Below are positions 56,231-64,000 of a stretch of DNA of 64,000 nucleotides, one piece after another. This stretch comes from Pseudomonas lini (GTDB taxonomy: Bacteria > Pseudomonadota > Gammaproteobacteria > Pseudomonadales > Pseudomonadaceae), in assembly GCF_030812475.1 (NCBI RefSeq), contig NZ_JAUSSR010000015.1, forward strand, positions 1 to 64,000, read 5' to 3'. The notes beneath the pieces are model-generated. The model had not been told where the DNA came from and did not search any database. It saw only the letters and a list, made by a program, of their open reading frames with translations. The position numbers and the translations under genes are program-made. Position 1 is the first letter of the stretch. Each line of letters begins with the position of its first letter.

Positions 56231-58348
56231 TTGCTCAAATTCAAGACCGCGATACTGCTGGGGGCGTTGCTGATTCTGGGTAGCAACGAGCTGGAAGCCG
56301 CCACACTGCCGGGTGTTCCTGACGCCACGGAGGAAGCCGCAAAGCCCGAGCCACTGGTGCAGGGCGGCCTGCTCGGGGCTATCAGTTCCAGCATCGACGA
56401 CGTTCAGGATAAGCTCGACCTCAACGAAAACCTGGTCGACGCCTGGCGCCTGCGGGCCGATCGGGCGGTGGATGAAGTGGACAAACTGGTCAACCGGCCC
56501 TCGAGTCGTTCAGGCTGGAGCGTGGCGGGTGATTTTCTGACGTTGTCCGGTGTCTGGCTCGGCGTCTTTGCCTTGCTCACCGTGCTCGGTGGCCTTCTTG
56601 CCACACGGCTGAACCAGGGGCGCTGGCTGCGGACCCGCCAACGCAGCCAGGATTTGCTCACCTACTTGCTGCCTTACACCTTGCCTGCCGTGATCTGCCT
56701 GCCGTTGACACTCTATGTCAGCCACTTCCTGCCAGCTTCGGTGGGTCGCGCCCTGGCGTTGTGTTTCGCCTATGCCACCAGCAGCGGCATTTTCTCCACG
56801 TCGATGCTGCTTTGCGTGATTGTCATGTTCAACACCGGACACAAACGCGCAGCGGTGCAGATCATTCGCGATTACTGCCCCAAACCCCTGTTCCTGATCG
56901 GCTTCCTCGCAGCGCTCAGCGACGCCTTGACCAGCCCGCAAATCGCCCGACAACTGGGCGGTAACATCACCAGCAGCATCGCGGTGTTTACCGGTCTGTT
57001 TGCCTCGATCATCTTCGGTTTGCTGGTGATCCACCTGCGTCGTCCGGTGGCGCACCTGATCCGCAATCGGCCGCTGGCTCAACGTCTCAAACAGCCTTCG
57101 CTGCAGGAATCGCTGCGGATTTTTTCCGGGCTTTGGTTCTGGCCGATCCTGCTGATGGTCATGGTCTCGGCGATCAACCTGATCGGCGTCGGCGAGGACA
57201 ACCAGAAGGCGCTGCGCTGCGCGCTGTTCACCACCATTTTGCTGATTGCCGCGGTATTCCTCAGCACGATTTTCCAGCACATGTTCAAGTCGAGCCAGGC
57301 CGAAGCGCTCAAGCGCAGCAGCGCCTACAAGGAACGCTTTCTCAGCCTGCTGCACGCCTTGTCGCGGATCGTCATGGCCGTGGCTTTCATTGAAGTCCTC
57401 GGGCGGATCTGGGGGGTGTCGCTGTTCGAATTCGCCGAACGCAACTCGGTGGGCCGCGCGATCAGCGATTCGTTGAGCAGCATCGGTCTGATCTTTCTGG
57501 TCACCTGGCTGCTCTGGGTGGTACTCGATACGGCGATCCAGGAAGCGCTGAAACCGCCGGTCAACAAGCGCGCGGCGCAGCCCAGTACGCGGGTCAAAAC
57601 CATCCTGCCGCTGCTGCGCAACGCGATCAAGATCATCCTGGTGGTGATCTGTGCGATCACCACCATGGCCAACCTGGGCATCAACGTCGCGCCGCTGCTG
57701 GCCGGTGCCGGGGTGGTCGGCCTGGCCATCGGTTTCGGCTCGCAGCAATTGGTGCAGGACGTCATCACCGGGCTGTTCATCATCATTGAAGACACCTTGT
57801 CGATCGGCGACTGGGTGGTGCTCGATTCCGGTCATGCCGGGACGGTCGAAGGGCTGACCATCCGCACGTTGCGCCTGCGTGACGGCAAGGGGTTCGTGCA
57901 TTCGGTGCCGTTCGGCCAGATCAAGGCGGTGACCAACCAATCGCGGCAATTCGCGTATGCGTTTTTCTCTGTACAGTTCACCTACGACACCGACGTGGAC
58001 AAGGCCATCGAACTGATCCGCGAGGCGGGTGATTCGATCCGTGACGATGCGTTCCTCAAGTACAACCTGCAAGGGCCGCTGGATGTGTTCGGCGTCGACA
58101 AGATGGACCTCAACGGGGTGGTGCTGACGGCGCAGTTCCGTACCGTGTCGGGCGGTCAATATGCAGTGAGTCGGGCGTTCAATCAGCGCTTGAAAAAGCT
58201 GGTGGATAACAGCCCTTGGGTGCATTTCGCGCAGACTTATCCACAGCAGGTGTTGATGCCCGGGCGGCAGGTGCATGAGCCGGAGGATGAGGGGACGATG
58301 GTGGAGCATTCGTCGGTGTTGTTGCCGGATCAGCCGCGAACTCAGTGA
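56231..58348 (+). CDS. MscS-family mechanosensitive ion channel, YbiO-like
   Basis: A 705-aa inner-membrane channel that would release solutes on osmotic downshift. A signal-like N-terminus (LKFKTAILLGALLILGSNEL) precedes a periplasmic region and about eleven hydrophobic segments. The MscS core is at ~485-620: pore helix LLAGAGVVGLAIGFGSQQLV and beta domain DTLSIGDWVVLD, with RTLRLRDGKGFVHSVPFGQI. The large N-terminal extension is as in E. coli YbiO. The start is TTG at 56231, 9 bases behind GGAG; no other good start precedes the signal sequence. Confidence 0.88.
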   Translation: MLKFKTAILLGALLILGSNELEAATLPGVPDATEEAAKPEPLVQGGLLGAISSSIDDVQDKLDLNENLVDAWRLRADRAVDEVDKLVNRPSSRSGWSVAGDFLTLSGVWLGVFALLTVLGGLLATRLNQGRWLRTRQRSQDLLTYLLPYTLPAVICLPLTLYVSHFLPASVGRALALCFAYATSSGIFSTSMLLCVIVMFNTGHKRAAVQIIRDYCPKPLFLIGFLAALSDALTSPQIARQLGGNITSSIAVFTGLFASIIFGLLVIHLRRPVAHLIRNRPLAQRLKQPSLQESLRIFSGLWFWPILLMVMVSAINLIGVGEDNQKALRCALFTTILLIAAVFLSTIFQHMFKSSQAEALKRSSAYKERFLSLLHALSRIVMAVAFIEVLGRIWGVSLFEFAERNSVGRAISDSLSSIGLIFLVTWLLWVVLDTAIQEALKPPVNKRAAQPSTRVKTILPLLRNAIKIILVVICAITTMANLGINVAPLLAGAGVVGLAIGFGSQQLVQDVITGLFIIIEDTLSIGDWVVLDSGHAGTVEGLTIRTLRLRDGKGFVHSVPFGQIKAVTNQSRQFAYAFFSVQFTYDTDVDKAIELIREAGDSIRDDAFLKYNLQGPLDVFGVDKMDLNGVVLTAQFRTVSGGQYAVSRAFNQRLKKLVDNSPWVHFAQTYPQQVLMPGRQVHEPEDEGTMVEHSSVLLPDQPRTQ

Positions 58349-58365
58349 TTTGTGGTGGAGTTGCT

Positions 58366-58470
58366 GGCCTCTTCGCGAGCAGGCTCGCTCCCACAGGGGA
58401 CATGTGTCGGTCACAAAACCTTGCTCAAACACAGATCAACTGTGGGAGCGAGCCTGCTCGCGAAGAGGCC
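58366..58470. repeat. REP pair in everted order, perfect 31-base arms
   Basis: Arms 58366-58396 and 58440-58470 are exact inverted copies containing GCGAGCAGGCTCGCTCCCAC. The order of the arms is opposite to that in the other elements (the TGGGAG sides face inward). It lies between the convergent MscS-family gene and lhr and is the only hairpin there, so it may end both transcripts. Confidence 0.92.
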
Positions 58471-58483
58471 CCGCCAGACGACA

Positions 58484-61400
58484 TCAATGCCGGATCAGCT
58501 TGCTACGCACCTCGGCACTGGCTTGCTGATCCAGCTCCAGCCAAAAATGCTGTTTGCCGGCAATCTCCGCAGCCACCGGCAACCCGTCGCGATACACCAA
58601 CCGATTACTCGCCAACGCCGGCACTTTCGCTCCGGGTAAAAGCGTACCCGCGAGATTCAGCGGATCAACCCCGCACACTGCTACCAGACTCCCGTCATGG
58701 GGCCGGCGCCGAACTTCGCGCAGCAACGGAATCGCTTCAGGCAATGCGAACTGCTCGCCCGCCAGACCACTGACAAACCGCCCGCCACGAATTTCACCCC
58801 GTGCCTCCAATCGGTGGAAGGTACGCAGCAATTCCCGCCAGCTCGGCAACCAGTCCGCTTCGCGTTCCAGCAGGCGCCAGAACACTACGCCATAGCGGTG
58901 CAGCAAGGTCATGGCGATATGTTCAAGGGTATCGGCCGGCGTCGGCGCCGCACGTTTGCCATCCACCACCGGCGCGGCAGCAGCGCGGCGCAGCAGGGCC
59001 CAGCGCCCGGCATCGTCCATCCCGCCGACAAACGCCCCGCGCCCGCGTCGGCTGCTGCGGGCCTGGCGTTTACTGGCCGGGGTGATCAGCGCTCGCAGGC
59101 CGGCGAAACTGTCGGCGTTCACCAGACCGGCCCCTACCAGCTCCTGCAAGGCGATTTCCAGCTCCGAACGCAGCAGGTGCGCCTCGTGCATCAGCTCATC
59201 GAAAAACAGTGCGCCATGCTGGCTGAGGGCCTGGTGAACCTTTTGGGTTTTCGGTGACAGATCGTCGACCGGGGTTTGCTCGGTCAGGCTGCTCCACAAC
59301 CCCACCTGGCTGCGCGGCAACAGCAGAATCGGCGTGCTGCGCAGCGCCGTGCTGGCGCTCTTGTTGCGCGCGGTCAGGCGGGTCCAGACCAGTTTGCCGC
59401 TGCGGCACAGATCATCCAGCCAGCTCGCCGAATACCCTTTGATTCGTGCCGGCAGAATATCGCTGTCCCAGGCTGAAGCGGCGGCCGGGTAGCCTTCGAA
59501 CTGAGCGACAATCGCCGGCAACACAGCGCTGCCCTGGCCTTGGGTCGTCGGGGACAGATGCTGCCAGTCAAACAGGAAACGGATGAAATCCTGCAGCGCC
59601 ACCGGCTCGATTTCCCGCCGCAGACGCTTGACCGTGTAGCGATGGATGCGCGCCAGCAGATGCCGCTCGCACCATTCTTCCCGTGCCGCACCGGGCGTGA
59701 ATTGGCCGCGCAGCACATAACCTTCGCGCTCCAGTTGAGCCAGTGCCTGGGTGACTTGAGTCGCGGGTAAGTCCAGAGGTTCGGCAATCGCTTGCAGCGG
59801 CAATGGACCAAAAGCACTGAGCCGTGCGCGAACCACTTCAAGTGCCGCAGCGTCCGCCTCCCAGGCTTCGTCGAAACCCGGCAATGCCTGCAGCGGCGGC
59901 GACAAGGGGGCCTGTGGATAAATAGCCTGCACACAGGTCAGCCGCTCCAGCGCCAGCCATACCGATTGCGCCGGGTTGATTTGCAAACGGCTGGCGCGGC
60001 CGCTGTCGGTCAAGGCGTCGAGCCATTCGCGCCAACGGGGATTGGCCTGTGCCTCGGCATCGCTGATGCACGCCAGGCTCATCAACGCCTCATGCATTTC
60101 ATCGATGCCCGTGGGCGCGGGCCAGGCTTCGTCGCGCACGGCCTGGATCGCCTCGGCATCCAGCGCCCCGAGGTCGTCAGTGGATTGCGGATCGGTCCAC
60201 CGACGATTGAGCACGGCTTGCGTGCGACGTTCTTCCAGCGGCGCATCGTCGAGAAAGGTGTAGGGCCGGGCGCTAAGGATTTCTGCCGCCAGCGGCGAGG
60301 GGGCTGGCAGGTCGCGGCTGATCAGGCGCACGTCGCCACGCTCCATGCGGCGCAACAAGGCCAGCCAGCCTTCGCAGTCCATGGCTTCGTGGAGGCAATC
60401 GTCGAGGGTCTGCTCCACCAGGGGATGCTCGGGAATCTCCCGTTCGCCGGCGAGGTTTTCCACGCAGGCACTTTGGTCGGGAAACACACTGGCGATCAGG
60501 TCTTCGCTCTTCATCCGCTGGATCTGCGGCGCGACTTTGCGTCCACCGGTATAACGCGGCAGTGCCAGCGCCACCCCGGCATTCCAGCGCCAACGTACGC
60601 CGAACAGCGGCGCTTCGAGCACCGCTTGAGTCAGGATATGCTCGGCGCTGTTGCTGTGCAGATAACGCCAGACCTCATCCAGCTCAAAGCTGTGGCTGCT
60701 GGACAGCGACAGCACGATGGCATCTTCGCTGGCGGCCGCCTGCAATTCGAAGTTGAAGGTGCGGCAGAAGCGCTTGCGCAGGGCCAGGCCCCAGGCGCGG
60801 TTGATGCGGCTGCCAAACGGGGTGTGAATGATCAGTTGGGTGCCGCCCGACTCGTCGAAAAACCGCTCCATCAGCAGCGTGTCCTGGGAGGGCAGGGCGC
60901 CGAGGGTCAGACGTGCACGGGCCAGGTAATCCACCAGTTGATCGGCGCTGGCCAGATTGAGGCCCAGGGTGTCGGTCAGCCAGTCGAGCGCGGGTTGCAA
61001 ATTCCCGGGTGTGGCGCCCAGCAGGTCATCAAGTTGCCCTTGCAGGCGAGCCACGGCGAACGACAGTTCATCGCTGCGACCGGGCGCTTCGCCGAGCCAG
61101 AACGGGATGGTCGGCGGTTGACCCTGAGCGTCTTCGACCCGGACCTTGCCGGTTTCGACCCGCAGGATCCGGTAAGAGGTGTTGCCTAGCTGGAAGACAT
61201 CGCCGGCGATGCTCTCCACCGCAAAGTCTTCGTTGACGCTGCCGATGTTCAGCCCTTGAGGCTCCAGCAGCACGCTGTAGTCGGCGTTGTCCGGGATGGT
61301 CCCGCCGCTGGTCACGGCGGTCAGTTTGCTGCCCCGGCGACCGCGCAGCGTGCGGGTCACGGCGTCGCGGTGCAGGTAAGCGCTGCGAACGCCCTGACGC

Positions 61401-62800
61401 CCGTTGTAGCCGTCGGCGAGCATGTGCAGCAGCGCCAGATAATGCTGTTCGTCGAGTTCGGCATAAGGTGAAGCCCGGCGGAACATCTCCAGCAATGCCT
61501 GCTCCTGCCATTCCTGACAGCTGACTTCAGCGATGATCTGTTGCGCAAGTACGTCCAACGGTGCCCGGGGAATCTGCAAGGTATCGAGTTCGCCGCGACG
61601 CACGCAGTCGAGCAGGGCGATGCATTCGATCAGGTCGTCGCGGGTGGTGGCAAACAATCGCCCCTTGGGCGTGCCGCCGACCTGGTGCCCGGAGCGGCCG
61701 ACCCGTTGCAGGAACCCGGCAATCGAGCGCGGCGAAGCGATCTGGCAGACCAGGTCGACGTCGCCGATGTCGATCCCCAACTCCAGCGAGGCAGTCGCGA
61801 TCAGCACTTGCAGGTCGCCGCGCTTGAGCCGTTGCTCGGCGTCGAGGCGAAATTCCTTGGCCAGGCTGCCGTGGTGGGCGGCGACCGCGTCCTTGCCCAG
61901 GCGCTCGCTCAAGTGCCGACTCAGGCGCTCGGCCAGGCGCCGGGTGTTGACGAAGACCAGCGTGGTGCGGTGCTCGCGGGCGAGGGCGGCGAGGCGGTCA
62001 TACACCAGCTCCCAGACGTCGTTGGCCATGACCGCCGACAACGGCACGGGCGGCACTTCAATATCCAGATCCCGCGGCCGGGCGTGGCCGATATCGATGA
62101 TTTCGCAGGCACGATCGCGACCGACCAGAAAACGCGAGACCGCGTCGATCGGCTTTTGCGTGGCGGACAGGCCGATGCGCATCAAGGGTTGCGTGCACAT
62201 TGCCTGCAAGCGTTCCAGGCTCAGGGCCAGGTGGCTGCCGCGTTTGCTGGCGGCAATGGCGTGGATCTCGTCGACGATGACCGTACGAGTGGTCTTGAGC
62301 ATTTGCCGACCGGAGTCAGAGCCGAGCAGCACGTACAGGGATTCGGGCGTTGTCACCAGAATGTGCGGCGCCGTCCTGCGCATGGCCGAGCGGTCTTTTT
62401 GCGGCGTATCGCCGGTGCGCACGGCGGTTGTGATCTGCAGTTCGGGCAGGCCCATCACGCGCAGTTGTCCGGTAATGCCGGCCAAGGGGGTTTGCAGGTT
62501 GATCTGGATGTCGTTTGACAGGGCTTTGAGCGGCGAGACATAGACCACCAGGGTTTCGTCGGGCAGGCCATCGGCGGTTTCCAGGCCGCGGTGGACCAGG
62601 TCGTCGATGACCGCGAGAAACGCGGTGAGGGTCTTGCCGGACCCGGTGGGTGCGGCGATCAATGTGGAACGATGCTGGCGGATCAACGGCCACGCCCGGG
62701 CCTGGGCGGCGGTGACCGTCGGGAAAGTGTTACGGAACCAGGCACTGACGGCGGGGTGGAAGCCTGTCAGGGCGCTGTCTGCGGGGATGGGCAGGTTCAT
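58484..62800 (-). CDS. lhr: large ATP-dependent helicase Lhr
   Basis: A 1438-aa superfamily 2 DNA helicase linked to DNA repair. I chose the ATG at 62800 (MNLPIPADSALTGFHPAVSA); the longer frame to 63118 reads through a REPIN. Motifs: Walker A AAPTGSGKTLTAF (near residue 49), motif Ia YVSPLKALSNDI, DEIH box VIVDEIHAIA (near 155), motif III RIGLSATQKPI and motif VI FLQRVGRSGHQ (near 370). The Lhr-core winged helix and long C-terminal part follow. No ribosome-binding site is visible before the ATG, so expression may be weak or leaderless. Confidence 0.93.
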   Translation of the reverse strand: MNLPIPADSALTGFHPAVSAWFRNTFPTVTAAQARAWPLIRQHRSTLIAAPTGSGKTLTAFLAVIDDLVHRGLETADGLPDETLVVYVSPLKALSNDIQINLQTPLAGITGQLRVMGLPELQITTAVRTGDTPQKDRSAMRRTAPHILVTTPESLYVLLGSDSGRQMLKTTRTVIVDEIHAIAASKRGSHLALSLERLQAMCTQPLMRIGLSATQKPIDAVSRFLVGRDRACEIIDIGHARPRDLDIEVPPVPLSAVMANDVWELVYDRLAALAREHRTTLVFVNTRRLAERLSRHLSERLGKDAVAAHHGSLAKEFRLDAEQRLKRGDLQVLIATASLELGIDIGDVDLVCQIASPRSIAGFLQRVGRSGHQVGGTPKGRLFATTRDDLIECIALLDCVRRGELDTLQIPRAPLDVLAQQIIAEVSCQEWQEQALLEMFRRASPYAELDEQHYLALLHMLADGYNGRQGVRSAYLHRDAVTRTLRGRRGSKLTAVTSGGTIPDNADYSVLLEPQGLNIGSVNEDFAVESIAGDVFQLGNTSYRILRVETGKVRVEDAQGQPPTIPFWLGEAPGRSDELSFAVARLQGQLDDLLGATPGNLQPALDWLTDTLGLNLASADQLVDYLARARLTLGALPSQDTLLMERFFDESGGTQLIIHTPFGSRINRAWGLALRKRFCRTFNFELQAAASEDAIVLSLSSSHSFELDEVWRYLHSNSAEHILTQAVLEAPLFGVRWRWNAGVALALPRYTGGRKVAPQIQRMKSEDLIASVFPDQSACVENLAGEREIPEHPLVEQTLDDCLHEAMDCEGWLALLRRMERGDVRLISRDLPAPSPLAAEILSARPYTFLDDAPLEERRTQAVLNRRWTDPQSTDDLGALDAEAIQAVRDEAWPAPTGIDEMHEALMSLACISDAEAQANPRWREWLDALTDSGRASRLQINPAQSVWLALERLTCVQAIYPQAPLSPPLQALPGFDEAWEADAAALEVVRARLSAFGPLPLQAIAEPLDLPATQVTQALAQLEREGYVLRGQFTPGAAREEWCERHLLARIHRYTVKRLRREIEPVALQDFIRFLFDWQHLSPTTQGQGSAVLPAIVAQFEGYPAAASAWDSDILPARIKGYSASWLDDLCRSGKLVWTRLTARNKSASTALRSTPILLLPRSQVGLWSSLTEQTPVDDLSPKTQKVHQALSQHGALFFDELMHEAHLLRSELEIALQELVGAGLVNADSFAGLRALITPASKRQARSSRRGRGAFVGGMDDAGRWALLRRAAAAPVVDGKRAAPTPADTLEHIAMTLLHRYGVVFWRLLEREADWLPSWRELLRTFHRLEARGEIRGGRFVSGLAGEQFALPEAIPLLREVRRRPHDGSLVAVCGVDPLNLAGTLLPGAKVPALASNRLVYRDGLPVAAEIAGKQHFWLELDQQASAEVRSKLIRH

Positions 62801-62874
62801 GGAGTAATTTATGCGGGTGGGGGTGGTAAGTTGCAAGTACCGCTCAAGCTCTCTATTGGCCTGTAGGCCCTCAT

Positions 62875-62986
62875 CGTCGGATCGCCGCCCGGGGCAAGCC
62901 CCACACAGGGACTGTGTTGAATGCAAAATTTGCAAACAATAGAGACCCCTGTGGGAGCGGGCTTGCCCCGGGCGGCGATCCGACGA
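62875..62986. repeat. REPIN upstream of lhr
   Basis: Right arm TGTGGGAGCGGGCTTGCCCC (from 62950) continues into GGGCGGCGATCCGACGA. The left arm (62875-62909) is its inverted copy lacking about five bases (CGCTC). This is a GGGGCAAGCC variant. The 348-base gap to the next gene shows no clear promoter. Confidence 0.85.
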
Positions 62987-63148
62987 AGAGGCCGGTAGCA
63001 GCACCACAATTGCAGGAGATGTACACTTTACGGATGACGGTTGCGCTCTAAACCCGCAAAATGCAACGATTCCGGCAACTATCGACGACATTGCCCCCGT
63101 GCAGTGTCGATAAGCCATTGTTTCAATCAGACTGGGCCTGCTGACTCT

Positions 63149-64000
63149 ATGCGAATGCGCCTTATGTTACTGGGCGGCGGAAATGCCCTTGGGCAGGCGC
63201 TGATTCGCCTCGGTGCGGAGGAAGACATCGGCTTCCTCGCCCCCCGCCCACCGCAAGACGGCTGGGATGCCGCGAGCCTGACGCAACTGCTCGACGACAC
63301 CCGCCCGGACGCGTTGATCAACCTCGCCTACTACTTCGACTGGTTCCAGGCGGAGGTGGTCAGCGAGCAGCGTCTGGCTGCGCAGGAGCGGGCGGTCGAA
63401 CGTCTGGCCGAATTGTGCCAGCATCACAACATCGTTCTGATGCAACCGTCGAGCTATCGCGTATTCGACGGCTCCCGGGCCACGGCCTACAGCGAAAAAG
63501 ACGAACCGGTTCCCTTGGGCCTGCGCGGTCAGGCCTTGTGGCGGATCGAGCAAAGTGTGCGCGCCACCTGCCCGCAACATGTGCTGCTGCGTTTCGGCTG
63601 GTTGCTCGATGACAGTCCCGACGGCAGCCTCGGACGTTTTCTGGCCCGGGCAGAAACGCCTGAAGAACTGCTGATGGCCGATGACCGTCGGGGCAATCCA
63701 ACGCCCGTGGACGACGCCGCCCGCGTGATCATTTCAGTGCTCAAGCAACTCGATTGTGCCGCGCCGCTGTGGGGCACCTACCATTACGCCGGGCATGAGG
63801 CGACCACGCCGCTGGCGCTGGGGCAGGCGATCCTGACCGAAGCCCGTGCGTTGCATCCGCTGGCCATCGAAGCACCGACCCCCCAGGCTCACGCCACGCG
63901 TCCGGATGCCGCCGAGGAGCCGCAACACGCGGTGCTGGCCTGCAAGAAAATTCTGCACACGTTCGGCATCAAGCCCCGCGCCTGGCGCGCGGCACTCCCG
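63149..64000 (+). CDS. RmlD-like sugar-nucleotide reductase/epimerase family protein, 3' end cut by window
   Basis: At least 284 aa in frame to the last base. The Rossmann loop MLLGGGNALGQALIRLG opens the protein. The later NLAYYFDWFQAEVV and QPSSYRVFDGS match the dTDP-4-dehydrorhamnose reductase (RmlD-like) family, as do YHYAGHEATTPLALGQAI and the 3'-side substrate region. The classical YxxxK is not clear: the equivalent region reads LGLRGQALWRIEQ. So it may not be an active reductase. Divergent from lhr. Start: ATG at 63149 or 63155. Confidence 0.75.
   Translation, partial: MRMRLMLLGGGNALGQALIRLGAEEDIGFLAPRPPQDGWDAASLTQLLDDTRPDALINLAYYFDWFQAEVVSEQRLAAQERAVERLAELCQHHNIVLMQPSSYRVFDGSRATAYSEKDEPVPLGLRGQALWRIEQSVRATCPQHVLLRFGWLLDDSPDGSLGRFLARAETPEELLMADDRRGNPTPVDDAARVIISVLKQLDCAAPLWGTYHYAGHEATTPLALGQAILTEARALHPLAIEAPTPQAHATRPDAAEEPQHAVLACKKILHTFGIKPRAWRAALP

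Noticed and set aside
49738..58470. Regularly spaced palindromes considered as a CRISPR array
   Set aside because: The elements are thousands of bases apart, inverted in pairs and typical of REPINs; there are no cas genes or spacers.
62801..63118. N-terminal extension of Lhr by about 106 codons
   Set aside because: It reads through a REPIN and is not protein-like; family members start near MNLP.

Overview
The window is chromosomal DNA of a Pseudomonas, most probably of the P. fluorescens group. The basis is the close match of many proteins to known Pseudomonas sequences, the order rplQ-katA-bfrA-uvrA-MFS-ssb (as in P. aeruginosa), and many REP/REPIN palindromes typical of fluorescent pseudomonads. 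There is no sign of a prophage, insertion sequence, plasmid or CRISPR array.

Region 1 (1-33.4 kb, all on the + strand) is the growth core. It opens with the 3' end of a 5S rRNA gene and its terminator, then birA, coaX and a SPOR-like protein. Next come tRNA-Tyr, tRNA-Gly, tRNA-Thr and tRNA-Trp, secE-nusG, rplKAJL-rpoBC, the str operon (rpsL, rpsG, fusA, tuf), the S10 and spc operons (rpsJ to rpmJ) and the alpha operon (rpsM, rpsK, rpsD, rpoA, rplQ). Operon borders are marked by strong hairpin terminators followed at once by near-consensus sigma-70 promoters. Start codons were corrected by family knowledge for coaX, rplK, rplC, rpsC, rpmC and rpsN, and the short genes rpmD and rpmJ were added by eye.

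Region 2 (33.5-40.8 kb) holds oxidative-stress, iron and DNA-maintenance genes: catalase katA, a ferritin-like bfrA that lacks the haem-ligand Met52, uvrA on the - strand, a YajR-type MFS transporter and ssb.

Region 3 (41-48 kb, - strand) is the most unusual part. An OsmC-YcaO fusion protein lies next to a six-gene operon in the same order as E. coli yjfIJKLMC: a DUF2170 protein, a PspA/IM30 protein, DUF2491, the DUF350 membrane protein, a DUF1190 lipoprotein and a glutathionylspermidine-synthase-like ATP-grasp ligase. It looks like a membrane-associated stress or envelope-modification system of unknown chemistry. A REPIN sits between yjfJ and yjfK, and yjfI appears to have two usable starts.

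Region 4 (48-64 kb) is accessory. It holds a divergent isochorismatase-like hydrolase and GlxA-type regulator, an overlapping DUF3182 (ATP-grasp-like) and alpha/beta-hydrolase pair, a tightly coupled DUF72-ybhP-clsB-ybhN operon for phospholipid and envelope functions, a MscS-family channel, the large helicase Lhr and the start of an RmlD-like reductase cut by the window end. REP palindromes fill most of the gaps between genes here.
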